Under the pieces are notes generated by a model. It was given only the letters and a program-made list of their open reading frames with translations, was not told the origin of the DNA and did no database searches. From Nostoc sp. UHCC 0302 (lineage in GTDB: Bacteria; Cyanobacteriota; Cyanobacteriia; Cyanobacteriales; Nostocaceae), in NCBI RefSeq assembly GCF_038096175.1, contig NZ_CP151099.1:7604001-7668000 (forward strand): DNA of 64,000 bases. Direction: 5' to 3'. Shown piece by piece: positions 8,983-17,498 of this stretch. Both the position numbers and the translations under genes were made by a program. Position 1 is the stretch's first letter. Every line of letters starts with the position of its first letter.

Positions 8983-10425
8983 ATGCATCAGCCTACAACA
9001 AAATCTTGGCAAGAAGTCCGCGCTGCCTTTCAAAAAATTTGGGGATATGAAGATTTTCGTCCGCCACAAGGAGAAATTGTCAGCAGCTTATTAGCACAAA
9101 AAGATGTGCTGATTATCATGCCCACAGGTGGAGGAAAGTCGATTTGTTTTCAACTGCCGGCACTACTACAAACAGGATTAACTTTGGTTGTTTCACCATT
9201 GGTAGCACTGATGGAAAACCAAGTACAGGAACTGCAACAAAGCCACCAAAAAGCTGCACTTTTGCATAGTGAATTATCTTCATCTCAACGCCGTGCAACT
9301 CTGCAAGCTTTAGAAAAACAACAATTAAGATTACTTTATTTATCGCCAGAAACTTTGTTGAGTGCGCCAGTTTGGGAAAGATTGACTGATCCGCAATTGC
9401 AAATCAATGCTTTGATTTTGGATGAAGCACACTGTTTAGTGCAGTGGGGAGAGACATTTCGACCAGCTTATCGCAGACTGGGGGCAGTGCGACCAGCATT
9501 ACTCACATCAAAACCACCAGGAACAAAAATCAGCATTGCTGCTTTCACTGCTACCGCTGATCCATCAGCTCAAAAAATCATTCAAACAGTTTTACAATTA
9601 CAGCAACCAGAGATTTTTCGCTTGAATCCCTACCGTCCAAATTTGCATCCCAGCGTCCGCATAGCTTGGACGCCACGAGGAAGGAAACAGCAATTATTAA
9701 AATTCATTCAAAACAGACCACAACAATCTGGATTAATTTACGTTCGCACTCGACGCGATAGCGAAGATTTAGCTGCATGGTTAGCAGAGATAGGTTATGC
9801 CACAGCTAGTTATCATGCAGGGCTGGGTGCAACAGAACGCCGTGCAGTAGAGGCTGGTTGGTTAAGTGGTAAAATGCCGTTTGTTGTCTGTACCTGTGCA
9901 TTTGGCATGGGGATAAATAAATCAGATGTCCGTTGGGTAATACATTTTCACGCACCGCACCTACTGTCTGAATATGTGCAAGAAATTGGCCGCGCTGGAC
10001 GAGATGGAAAACCAGCTGAGACGCTGACATTAGTAAGTGAACCTACGGGGTGGTTAGATTCTGAAGATAAGCAAAGACAACAGTTTTTCCAGGAGAAAAT
10101 GCGATCGCAACAGCAAACAGCGCAGCAACTTGTGAAAAAACTACCCAAACAGGGAGAAGTGAATGCAGTGACGCGACAATTTCCCGAAGGTGCTACAGCG
10201 CTTGCTTTACTCCACAGTAGCGGTCAACTAAATTGGCTTGACCCTTTCCATTACAGTATTGAGCAAAAACCAAGAAATCAATCACCAACGCAATTACACG
10301 CCGCCAAACAAATGCATCAATACTTGACAACCAAGCAGTGTCGTTGGCAATTCTTGTTAAATGCCTTTGGTTTTGACAAAGAAGCAGCTAACTGGCGTTG
10401 TGGACACTGCGACAATTGCCGCTAA
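8983..10425 (+). CDS. recQ: RecQ-family ATP-dependent DNA helicase (short form)
   Basis: 3'-5' superfamily 2 DNA helicase acting in repair and recombination. Motif I is MPTGGGKSICFQLPALL, motif II LILDEAHCLVQWGETF, motif III AAFTATADPSAQ, motif V ATASYHAGLGATERR, motif VI VQEIGRAGRDGKP. At 480 residues it is shorter than the ~610 of E. coli RecQ: it ends in a cysteine-containing zinc element (CRWQFLLNAFG ... CGHCDNC) and lacks the winged-helix and HRDC regions. This truncated type is common in cyanobacteria. ATG at 8983 has no clear ribosome binding site, so the start is slightly uncertain. No operon partner. Confidence 0.92.
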   Translation: MHQPTTKSWQEVRAAFQKIWGYEDFRPPQGEIVSSLLAQKDVLIIMPTGGGKSICFQLPALLQTGLTLVVSPLVALMENQVQELQQSHQKAALLHSELSSSQRRATLQALEKQQLRLLYLSPETLLSAPVWERLTDPQLQINALILDEAHCLVQWGETFRPAYRRLGAVRPALLTSKPPGTKISIAAFTATADPSAQKIIQTVLQLQQPEIFRLNPYRPNLHPSVRIAWTPRGRKQQLLKFIQNRPQQSGLIYVRTRRDSEDLAAWLAEIGYATASYHAGLGATERRAVEAGWLSGKMPFVVCTCAFGMGINKSDVRWVIHFHAPHLLSEYVQEIGRAGRDGKPAETLTLVSEPTGWLDSEDKQRQQFFQEKMRSQQQTAQQLVKKLPKQGEVNAVTRQFPEGATALALLHSSGQLNWLDPFHYSIEQKPRNQSPTQLHAAKQMHQYLTTKQCRWQFLLNAFGFDKEAANWRCGHCDNCR

Positions 10426-10493
10426 ATCTGTAACGAGTATCAAAGACTCTCGCACGAGTATTAAAGACTCATCCTTCCTGTATTATCCCTAGT

Positions 10494-10514
10494 CCCCAAT
10501 CCCCAATCCCCAAT
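10494..10514. repeat. short tandem heptanucleotide repeat CCCCAAT
   Basis: Three exact CCCCAAT copies followed by a degenerate fourth. This is the STRR type typical of heterocystous cyanobacteria, in the gap between recQ and the S9 peptidase. Just upstream, 10434-10470 contains a CGAGTAT-AAAGACTC unit duplicated with 21-base spacing. Confidence 0.75.
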
Positions 10515-10584
10515 CCCCCAATAGGATGAATCACCACTTTCACTACTCAAGTGACAATAGGGAGGACAAATAGAGGATGAAAAT

Positions 10585-12471
10585 ATGCCATCTGCACAAG
10601 CAACCGCACTACCACCGTTGATTCCGCGCGAAATTCTATTTGGGAATCCTGAAAAAACTAGCCCAAAACTATCACCCGATGGCAAGTACTTGGCGTATAT
10701 CGCCCCAGACGAAAAGAATGTGTTGCAAGTGTGGTTGCAAACAGTGGGAGAAGAAGACAATCAAATACTAACTGCGGATAAAAAACGCGGTGTCCGCATT
10801 TTCTTCTGGACTTATAACGCCGACGAGTTGATTTATATGCAAGACTCCGACGGCGACGAAAACTTTCATCTCTACTCAGTTAATGTTCAGTCTAAGATTG
10901 TGCGTGACCTAACGCCATTCCAAGGTGTGAAAGCCGAATTAGTCGGACTAGAACCTAAATATCCAGATCAACTGTTAGTAGGATTGAACTTAAATAATCC
11001 TCAAAAGTTCGACGTTTACCGCATCAACTTAAAAAATGGCGCGGTTGAGTTCGATACTGACAATCCCGGCAATATTATCAGTTGGACAGCTGATGCCGAA
11101 TTGCAAGTACGTGCAGCCACAGCTAGCACCCCCGATGGTGGTTATGACCTGTTATTGAAAACACCAGACCAACAGTGGGAAATTCTCCGCCATTGGGGGT
11201 CAGAGGAAGAAGGTAGCGCTGTTAGCTTCTCGGCTGATGGTAAAACACTTTATATTGAAGGCAATCACGACGCCAACACTCTGCGTTTACTAGCTGTTGA
11301 CTTAGAAACCCATCAAGAAACCGTCATCGCTGAAGATGAACAGTATGATGTCGTGGGGGTAATTTTCCAGCCAGTGACGCGAGTTATCCAAGCAGTTTCT
11401 TTCTACAAAGATAAACAAGAATGGCAGGTAATTGACCAAAGTATCGCAGCTGATTTTGAGGAACTTGCTAAGGTACGTTCAGGAGAGTTCTTTTTAGTTA
11501 GCCGTGATTTGGAAGATAAAACCTGGCTGGTAGCTTACAACACTGATGATGCTCCAGTTTATTACTATGCCTACAACCGAGAATCGAAAACTAGCACGTT
11601 TCTCTTTAGTAACCAACCCAAACTAGAAGGGTTGCAGTTAGCTTCAATGCAACCGATTTCTTACGAAGCGCGGGATGGTTTAATTATCCACGGTTATTTG
11701 ACAACCCCTGTAGGAATACCTAGCGAAAATCTCCCAACAATACTACTGGTTCACGGCGGCCCTTGGGTGCGGGATACTTGGGGTTTAGATTCAGAAGCGC
11801 AATGGCTAGCTAACCGGGGTTATGCTGTGCTGCAAGTGAATTATCGGGGTTCCACTGGCTATGGTAAAGCATTTGTGAATGCTGGGAACCGCGAATGGGC
11901 TGGCAAAATGCACGATGACTTGATTGATGCTGTTAATTGGTTAGTAGAACAAGGGATTTCTGACCCGCAAAAGATTGCGATTATGGGCGGTTCTTATGGC
12001 GGTTACGCAACCTTGGTGGGATTGACTTTTACACCAAAAGTTTTTGCTGCTGGTGTAGATATTGTGGGGCCTAGTAGCTTGATTACTCTGATAGAAACTA
12101 TACCGCCTTATTGGGAACCACTCAAGGCAATGCTTTATCACCGTGTTGGTAATTTAGAGACAGAAGAAGAGTTTTTGAAATCGCGATCGCCTTTATTTTT
12201 CGTTGACCGAATTCAAAAACCTTTACTCATCGGTCAAGGCGCAAATGACCCCAGAGTAAAACAATCAGAAAGTGACCAAATTGTTACCGCAATGCAGCAG
12301 GCTGGCTTACCAGTGCAATATGTACTTTACCCCGATGAAGGACATGGTTTTGCTAGACCAGAAAATCGGTTACATTTTTTTGCGATCGCTGAAGAGTTTC
12401 TCGCCAAATACTTAGGCGGCAGATTTGAACCTTTGGCAGATATCCCTGGTCATTCAGGAATAGTTAAATAA
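10585..12471 (+). CDS. S9 family serine peptidase (acylaminoacyl-peptidase/prolyl oligopeptidase type)
   Basis: 628 residues, cytoplasmic (no signal peptide). The first ~340 residues are a beta-propeller with repeats such as SPDGKYLAYIAPDEK and SFSADGKTLYIEGN. The C-terminal alpha/beta-hydrolase domain has the oxyanion stretch LLVHGGPWVRD, nucleophile GGSYGGYA (Ser470), acid GQGANDPRVKQ and histidine PDEGHGFARPEN, so the Ser-Asp-His triad is complete. Such enzymes cleave short or N-acylated peptides. A GAGGA ribosome binding site lies 9 bases before ATG. It converges with the DUF433 gene across a shared hairpin terminator. Confidence 0.92.
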   Translation: MPSAQATALPPLIPREILFGNPEKTSPKLSPDGKYLAYIAPDEKNVLQVWLQTVGEEDNQILTADKKRGVRIFFWTYNADELIYMQDSDGDENFHLYSVNVQSKIVRDLTPFQGVKAELVGLEPKYPDQLLVGLNLNNPQKFDVYRINLKNGAVEFDTDNPGNIISWTADAELQVRAATASTPDGGYDLLLKTPDQQWEILRHWGSEEEGSAVSFSADGKTLYIEGNHDANTLRLLAVDLETHQETVIAEDEQYDVVGVIFQPVTRVIQAVSFYKDKQEWQVIDQSIAADFEELAKVRSGEFFLVSRDLEDKTWLVAYNTDDAPVYYYAYNRESKTSTFLFSNQPKLEGLQLASMQPISYEARDGLIIHGYLTTPVGIPSENLPTILLVHGGPWVRDTWGLDSEAQWLANRGYAVLQVNYRGSTGYGKAFVNAGNREWAGKMHDDLIDAVNWLVEQGISDPQKIAIMGGSYGGYATLVGLTFTPKVFAAGVDIVGPSSLITLIETIPPYWEPLKAMLYHRVGNLETEEEFLKSRSPLFFVDRIQKPLLIGQGANDPRVKQSESDQIVTAMQQAGLPVQYVLYPDEGHGFARPENRLHFFAIAEEFLAKYLGGRFEPLADIPGHSGIVK

Positions 12472-12481
12472 AGTTTCAAAA

Positions 12482-12510
12482 AGGTGGTTAGTGTAATTCA
12501 CTAACCACCT
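12482..12510. terminator. bidirectional hairpin terminator between S9 peptidase and DUF433 gene
   Basis: AGGTGGTTAGTG (12482-12493) and CACTAACCACCT (12499-12510) are a perfect 12-bp stem with loop TAATT. It is preceded by an A-rich and followed by a T-rich tract (ATATTTTT). It lies 11 bases after the peptidase stop and includes the last codons and stop of the DUF433 gene. Confidence 0.8.
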
Positions 12511-12793
12511 GAATATTTTTAATTACAGATGGATGTATTAATTCATCAGGTACTTGGTTTCGCTCAATGTATTCATTAATCTCTGCCTGATGATCGAGAT
12601 AAAAACTCAAGGCATCAAACACTTGTACCATAGTCAGATGTGGTAAATGGTTCAGGATTTCTTCTGGTATAATCCCCAATCGCCACAAACCGACAATGGC
12701 ACGAACAGATATCCGAGTACCTATAATAATTGGCTCTCCACTTAAAATTTCAGGGTTACGGGTAACGTAACGCGAGGAGGTTTCAGCAAACAT
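12488..12793 (-). CDS. DUF433 domain protein (putative antitoxin-like)
   Basis: 101 residues with the DUF433 core: RNPEILSGEPIIIGTRISV, VRAIVGLW and GIIPEEILNHLPHLTMVQV, which forms a small helix-turn-helix-like domain. Members of this family are often found next to VapC/DUF5615-type nucleases as antitoxins, but the neighbour here is a Uma2 nuclease gene 29 bases upstream on the same strand. Cotranscription with that gene is likely. The 3' end is embedded in the hairpin terminator at 12482-12510. No classical PIN partner is present, so an antitoxin role is unproven. Confidence 0.85.
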   Translation of the reverse strand: MFAETSSRYVTRNPEILSGEPIIIGTRISVRAIVGLWRLGIIPEEILNHLPHLTMVQVFDALSFYLDHQAEINEYIERNQVPDELIHPSVIKNIQVVSELH

Positions 12794-12822
12794 ACTTCCT
12801 CTATCTAGCTTTTAGATTTAAA

Positions 12823-13425
12823 TTAAGAAATGATATCACCCGCATTGCTTTCTCCGGCATTAAGTACTTGTTCTGCGGTCAGCTTTAATTCTGAAAAGAC
12901 ACAAGAAACAATTATTGTATTTCCTACAAAGACAGCTTCTTCATAAAACCCATCAACTAATGTTAGTAAAGTAATTCTGTTCCTTTGCGGATCAACAATC
13001 CAATATTCAGCAATTCCCCTAGCAGCATACTCAGAACGTTTGTAGCGGTAGTCTCGGTCTTCGTTAGCTTTGCCAGGAGAAACAACTTCGATAACCAACA
13101 CTGGAGGTGGCATATCCAAAGTGATTGTAGATCGCGTTGCGCCTTGTAAGGCTGTTACAAGTTCATCTGTCAGCACAACAAGGTCAGGGACGCGAGTTGT
13201 CGCACGAGAACCAGCAACAACAATTTCAACTTTGTTACTCAACCGATTGATTGGGACAAACTTGAGGAAATTTACTAGTAAAAAGAGAGATATCTGAACA
13301 TTTTTTGGACTTTCAGGCGGCATTTCAACTAACTCCCCTGCCACCAGTTCGTACTGGCAATCAGTACAATAGTCATGCTTCAAATATTCCTCAAGCGTCA
13401 GACGTTTGCCAGTGATTGCAGTCAT
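12823..13425 (-). CDS. Uma2 family (DUF820) restriction-fold nuclease-like protein
   Basis: 200 residues with the typical Uma2 order: LTLEEYLKH at the N-terminus, CQYELVAGELVEMPPES (acidic residue), TTRVPDLVVL (PD) and VLVIEVVSPGKANEDRDYR plus KRSEYAARGIAEYWIVD, giving the PD-(D/E)xK active-site pattern. The family is massively expanded in cyanobacteria and its role is unknown; transposon-linked and defence roles have been suggested. It is probably cotranscribed with the DUF433 gene. No sign of truncation. Confidence 0.9.
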   Translation of the reverse strand: MTAITGKRLTLEEYLKHDYCTDCQYELVAGELVEMPPESPKNVQISLFLLVNFLKFVPINRLSNKVEIVVAGSRATTRVPDLVVLTDELVTALQGATRSTITLDMPPPVLVIEVVSPGKANEDRDYRYKRSEYAARGIAEYWIVDPQRNRITLLTLVDGFYEEAVFVGNTIIVSCVFSELKLTAEQVLNAGESNAGDIIS

Positions 13426-13768
13426 ATCGCTTCAACGAGAGTCACATATTGATAGATTACCAAATTCATTCTCGTAAAATCTCGTTTACTTATAAAAGTA
13501 ATAAACTCAATTTTTTTACTACCTCATTCACAAAAGTTGAGCGATCACTTTTGAATAAAACAATCTCTAACAGGATGGGAGATCCTAGAAAAAATGGGTA
13601 ATTGTAAATTTGGGGTTTACAATAAAGCGATCGCATAAAATTCTCAGTTCCTTTAGCTTCAGGAGAATGGGCGATCGCTCTATTGCATTCACTCAGTTAA
13701 AATCTATTTTGCTGAATTCCCCACTCATTGATTCTGAATTCTAACTCCTGAATTCTTCTTAAAATTAC
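13426..13768. other. intergenic region with two HIP1 sites
   Basis: 343 AT-rich bases between the pheS stop and the Uma2 start, with GCGATCGC at 13628 and 13671. No gene, tRNA or convincing terminator was recognised. Confidence 0.45.
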
Positions 13769-14761
13769 CTAAAATTGTTGCAAAAATCGCAAATCACTAG
13801 CATACAAGCGACGAATATCATCTATTTGATGTAATACCATTGCAAAGCGTTCTACACCAAAACCCGCAGCAAATCCTGTATAAACTTCTGGATCATAACC
13901 CACAGACTTAAGTACATTTGGATCGACCATCCCGCAGCCCATCACCTCCAGCCAGCGACCATTCCACTGCAAATCTACCTCAGCCGAAGGTTCAGTAAAC
14001 GGGAAATAACTGGCGCGGAAGCGAATTGGTAAGTCGCCAAACATTGCTTGTAGAAATACTTTGATTGTGCCTTTAAGGTCTGTAAAGGTTAATCCCTCAT
14101 CGATTGCTAAAAGTTCAATTTGATGGAAAACTGCTGAGTGAGTCGCATCTACATTATCTCGCCGATAAACTCGCCCTGGAGCCACAACTCTGATGGGTGG
14201 TTCTTCTCTTTCCATGTAACGAATTTGTACTGACGAGGTATGAGTCCGTAAAAGATTTCCATCTGGCAGGTAGAAAGTATCCTGCATATCACGGGCGGGG
14301 TGGTCAGGCGGAGTATTGAGAGCCTCAAAATTATAATAATCTGTTTCCATTTCAGGCCCTTGAGCCACTGTGTAGCCCATACCGACAAAAATATCTAGCG
14401 CCCGATCAAAAATACCATTAAGGGGATGAATGCGACCTTGGGGGCGGTAAATTCCTGGCATAGTCACATCTAGAGTTTCAGCATCTAGCTGTGCCTCGAT
14501 TTGTGCGGCTTCTAAGGCAGCACGTTGCTGGTCTAAACTAGTTTGCAGTGACTCTTTGACTGTATTGGCGATCGCCCCAATTTTCGGTCGTTCCTCTGCA
14601 CTCATTTGCCCCATACTTCGCAACAATGCCCCCAGTTGCCCCTTTTTACCCAGATAGCTAACTCTGAGTTCCTCTAGGCGTTCTAAAGTATCGGCGGCGG
14701 CGATCGCTTTTTCTCCTTCCTGCCGCAGTGCTAAAAGTTGAGCCTCTAAATTGCTAGTCAT
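13769..14761 (-). CDS. pheS: phenylalanyl-tRNA synthetase alpha subunit
   Basis: Catalytic subunit of the alpha2beta2 PheRS that charges tRNA-Phe. 330 residues is the normal bacterial length. Residues 1-~90 form the N-terminal coiled coil ([20 protein letters not shown]), then the class II core: motif 1 around [21 protein letters not shown], motif 2 [18 protein letters not shown] and motif 3 [16 protein letters not shown]. The pheT gene is not adjacent, as usual in cyanobacteria. Heptanucleotide AGTCATT repeats begin 10 bases before its start codon. Confidence 0.96.
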   Translation of the reverse strand: MTSNLEAQLLALRQEGEKAIAAADTLERLEELRVSYLGKKGQLGALLRSMGQMSAEERPKIGAIANTVKESLQTSLDQQRAALEAAQIEAQLDAETLDVTMPGIYRPQGRIHPLNGIFDRALDIFVGMGYTVAQGPEMETDYYNFEALNTPPDHPARDMQDTFYLPDGNLLRTHTSSVQIRYMEREEPPIRVVAPGRVYRRDNVDATHSAVFHQIELLAIDEGLTFTDLKGTIKVFLQAMFGDLPIRFRASYFPFTEPSAEVDLQWNGRWLEVMGCGMVDPNVLKSVGYDPEVYTGFAAGFGVERFAMVLHQIDDIRRLYASDLRFLQQF

Positions 14762-14770
14762 TAGTTAATT

Positions 14771-14793
14771 AGTCATTAGTCATTAGTCATTAG
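14771..14793. repeat. short tandem repeat AGTCATT
   Basis: Three AGTCATT heptamers, the last followed by a degenerate copy, directly upstream of pheS on its leader side. Confidence 0.7.
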
Positions 14794-14985
14794 TCTATAG
14801 TCCAAAGCTTAAGACTGCTCAACAAATCACCTGAGCATTGTGCAATTACTGAAATCAAAGGTAAGGGCCGAAGCTCAACTTCTGTTTACCAGTTTAGAGT
14901 TAATTGGATGTATGTATGTTTTTTGTTCTAAATTTGTGACCTTTGACATTGACAAATGAATAATAACAAATAACAAATGACAAGT

Positions 14986-15013
14986 GACCAATGACCAATG
15001 ACCAATGACCAAT
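14986..15013. repeat. short tandem repeat GACCAAT running into the surE start
   Basis: Four exact copies of GACCAAT (14986-15013), continued by GACT. Less perfect copies precede it (AACAAAT, GACAAGT). The repeat supplies an in-frame ATG two codons before the likely surE start and occupies the place where a ribosome binding site would be. Confidence 0.8.
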
Positions 15014-15017
15014 GACT

Positions 15018-15815
15018 ATGAAATTACTAATTAGCAATGATGACGGTATTTCTGCCTTGGGTATTCGCGTTTTAGCTAATACCCTGGCAGAAGCTGGTCA
15101 TGAAGTTACTGTAGTTTGCCCTGATCGGGAGCGTTCGGCTACCGGTCATGGATTAACCCTACACCAACCGATTCGTGCTGAAATTGTTGAATCACTGTTT
15201 CATCCCACTATCAAGGCTTGGGCTTGCGATGGTACTCCTTCAGACTGCGTAAAACTTGCACTGTGGGCTTTGCTAGAGTCGCCCCCTGACTTGGTTATCT
15301 CTGGTATTAATCAAGGTGCTAACTTAGGAACAGAAATTCTCTATTCCGGCACTGTTTCGGCGGCAATGGAAGGTTTAATTGAAGGGGTTCCTAGTATAGC
15401 ACTGAGTCTCACCAGCCACACGTCTAAAGACTTTCAACCTGCTGCTAGCTTTGCCAAAGTTCTAGTAGAGCAACTCTCAGCAGAACCAATACCAGATTTG
15501 ATGTTACTCAATGTCAATATTCCTGCTGTTGAGTGGGAAGAAATAGCTGGGGTCACTCTTACCCGTCAGGGATTGAGGCATTATGTTGATGTGTTCGATA
15601 AACGAGTCGATCCTCGTGGGAAAACCTACTACTGGTTAACAGGAGAAGTGATCGAGGATGTGGAACCGCCAGAAGGTTTAAATCTAGCTAAAAATATACC
15701 CTTAGATGTGGATGTTATCCGTAAAAATTACATCAGCATAACGCCATTGCAATACAATCTCACTTACGCAGCTGGATTAGATAAATTATCTCAGTGGAAA
15801 TTCCAGTTCCCCTGA
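15018..15815 (+). CDS. surE: 5'/3'-nucleotidase SurE
   Basis: Metal-dependent nucleoside-monophosphate phosphatase, 265 residues. The start [10 protein letters not shown] is the family's metal-binding motif, followed by [27 protein letters not shown] and [22 protein letters not shown], all typical SurE signatures including the second metal ligand Asn. I prefer ATG at 15018 over ATG at 15012, because the family begins at MKLL; the upstream ATG is formed by a tandem repeat. Monocistronic. Confidence 0.95.
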   Translation: MKLLISNDDGISALGIRVLANTLAEAGHEVTVVCPDRERSATGHGLTLHQPIRAEIVESLFHPTIKAWACDGTPSDCVKLALWALLESPPDLVISGINQGANLGTEILYSGTVSAAMEGLIEGVPSIALSLTSHTSKDFQPAASFAKVLVEQLSAEPIPDLMLLNVNIPAVEWEEIAGVTLTRQGLRHYVDVFDKRVDPRGKTYYWLTGEVIEDVEPPEGLNLAKNIPLDVDVIRKNYISITPLQYNLTYAAGLDKLSQWKFQFP

Positions 15816-16098
15816 ATCATTTAATCTAAGGGTAATAGTTTAAGTGTAGTTAAATGCATCACACGAAAATCTAGGCTATAAAGTAGTAACACTTGAGATA
15901 TAACTACTACAGATTACCTGCTAAAAACTAGAAACCTCTGCTTTAAACTACCTTATCCACGTTTATTAGACCAGCTAGAAACAAGGTATGCTGTTTTACC
16001 CAGAAATCGCCCTCTACCAAAAGCAGTAAGACAGCATAAACTTAGACAAAACAAGTATCAATTTTTTGATCGCCCGCTCAGTCCAGCAAGCAACACCC

Positions 16099-16995
16099 AT
16101 GTCTAGGATAGAGAATCAATTCATTGTGCAATTTTGGGGCGTTCGCGGTAGCATCCCCAGTCCAGGCCCACACACTGTTCGTTACGGCGGTAATACCCCT
16201 TGCGTTGAGATGCAAGTGGGCGGTAAACGCTTAATTTTCGATGGTGGTACGGGATTACACGTTTTGGGGCAATCTCTGTTGCGCCAAATGCCGATAGAAG
16301 GTCATATATTTTTCACCCATTCCCACTGGGATCATATGCAGGGTTTTCCCTTCTTTACTCCAGGATTTGTGAAAGGGAATAACTTTCATATCTATGGTGC
16401 GATCGCCCCCGATGGTTCCACGATCGAACAGCGCTTGAATGACCAGATGCTCCACCCGAATTTTCCCGTACCCTTGCAAATTATGCAAGCAAATTTAAAT
16501 TTTCACGACGTTCAAGCGGGGCAAGCAATAGACATTGATGAGATTACGGTAGAAACAGCACCTTTAAATCATCCAGGTGAAGCTGTCGGATACCGAGTCA
16601 ACTGGCGTGGCGGTGCGGCTGTCTACATTACTGATACGGAACATTTTCCCGACCGACTGGATGACAATGTTCTGTGGCTAGCTCGTAATGCCGACATCTT
16701 GATTTATGATTCTACTTATACTGATGAAGAATACCATTCCCCGAAATTCCCGAAAATTGGTTGGGGGCATTCAACTTGGCAAGAAGCAGTGAAAGTGGCA
16801 AAATCTGCTAACGTTAAAACTTTGGTAATTTATCACCATGACCCTGCTCACAATGACGATTTTTTGGATTGTGTAGGGGAACAAGCAGCAGTGAAATTTC
16901 CTGGTGCGATTATGGCACGGGAAGGGATGGCACTCCAGGTTCCTGTTTCAGTTTCTTTATCAGAATCTTTTCCTGTTAGCAAATTTTCTATCTAA
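16099..16995 (+). CDS. MBL-fold metallo-hydrolase
   Basis: 298 residues of a metallo-beta-lactamase fold. FWGVRGSIPSPGP and RYGGNTPCVE open the domain, FTHSHWDHMQGFPFF is the HxHxDH zinc motif, LNHPGEAVGYRV supplies the next His, ITDTEH the bridging Asp, and IYHHDPAHNDD the final His. The GVRGS opening is shared with the cyclic-phosphodiesterase/RNase Z-like branch of the superfamily, so a cyclic nucleotide or other phosphodiester substrate is possible but not shown. ATG at 16099 gives the conserved N-terminus; a TTG at 16066 would add eleven residues. Confidence 0.88.
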   Translation: MSRIENQFIVQFWGVRGSIPSPGPHTVRYGGNTPCVEMQVGGKRLIFDGGTGLHVLGQSLLRQMPIEGHIFFTHSHWDHMQGFPFFTPGFVKGNNFHIYGAIAPDGSTIEQRLNDQMLHPNFPVPLQIMQANLNFHDVQAGQAIDIDEITVETAPLNHPGEAVGYRVNWRGGAAVYITDTEHFPDRLDDNVLWLARNADILIYDSTYTDEEYHSPKFPKIGWGHSTWQEAVKVAKSANVKTLVIYHHDPAHNDDFLDCVGEQAAVKFPGAIMAREGMALQVPVSVSLSESFPVSKFSI

Positions 16996-17498
16996 AGGCT
17001 GCACTCGAAGCAACTGTAGATTTTAGATTAGATTGGAGATTAGGAGCTTTTCAGCGCAAGCGCTACCTTTTGGGTATATCGCAACAACTGGAGAATACGC
17101 TTTATGGGTTCACGAAACACAGTGTAAGCGCCCTCTCTACTGGCTGAGCGTAGGGTAAAATCTCCGTTACAGCCGCAGTACAGCACTAAAGCCTTTTTGG
17201 TTTTGGTATGTGCGTTTCTCTCAAGTCAGCAAATAGTGGTCAAGCTGAGAGTATAAAACCCCATCCTGGGTGATTTCCTGTGGGTAGGCTTTTGGCTGAT
17301 AGCTATAAAGAAAGGGATGGCATAAACATCCTGGCTGATGAGGTAAAATCTCACGGACAGGTGACTGGAGGTCTCGACCATCCATTAAGCCTGTTCTAGT
17401 TAAAGCGTTTGGCTATGGGGTAGCTTCCTGCTGATAGCTAAAATAAACCTAAAAATCTCAGAATCCACGTGCTAAATTTGTCTCAAAATGGGTGTTCT
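16996..17498. other. long gap upstream of ribF containing a structured-RNA candidate
   Basis: About 500 bases without a credible gene. The right half (17259-17420) folds into a long interrupted hairpin, listed separately. The left half holds only short inverted runs such as AGCGCAAGCGCT (17056-17067). Confidence 0.5.
17259..17420 (+). ncRNA. candidate structured RNA, rod-shaped (possible 6S-type RNA)
   Basis: Nested complementary segments build one long irregular hairpin: CCCCAT at 17259 with ATGGGG ending 17420, GCTTT near 17289 with AAAGC near 17402, GGATGG near 17314 with CCATCC near 17378, then CCTG with CAGG and an apical TGAG/CTCA stem with loop GTAAAAT. Large internal bulges between the stems resemble the open-complex mimic of 6S RNA, and length and GC content are suitable. 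A TATAAA lies at 17252-17257. No T-run follows. The fold was done by eye; 6S identity is a guess from shape, and an unrelated leader of ribF is the alternative. Confidence 0.4.

Noticed and set aside
10494-10514. CRISPR-like array
   Set aside because: Heptamer units without spacers are STRR tandem repeats; no CRISPR array or cas gene was found in the window.
13416-13601. 61-codon plus-strand frame between the Uma2 and pheS genes
   Set aside because: Overlaps the Uma2 promoter, no motif; composition typical of AT-rich intergenic DNA.
17259-17498. FMN riboswitch upstream of ribF
   Set aside because: The conserved RFN boxes (such as AGGGGCAGGGTGAAATTCCC and GCCGACGGT) are absent; the fold differs.
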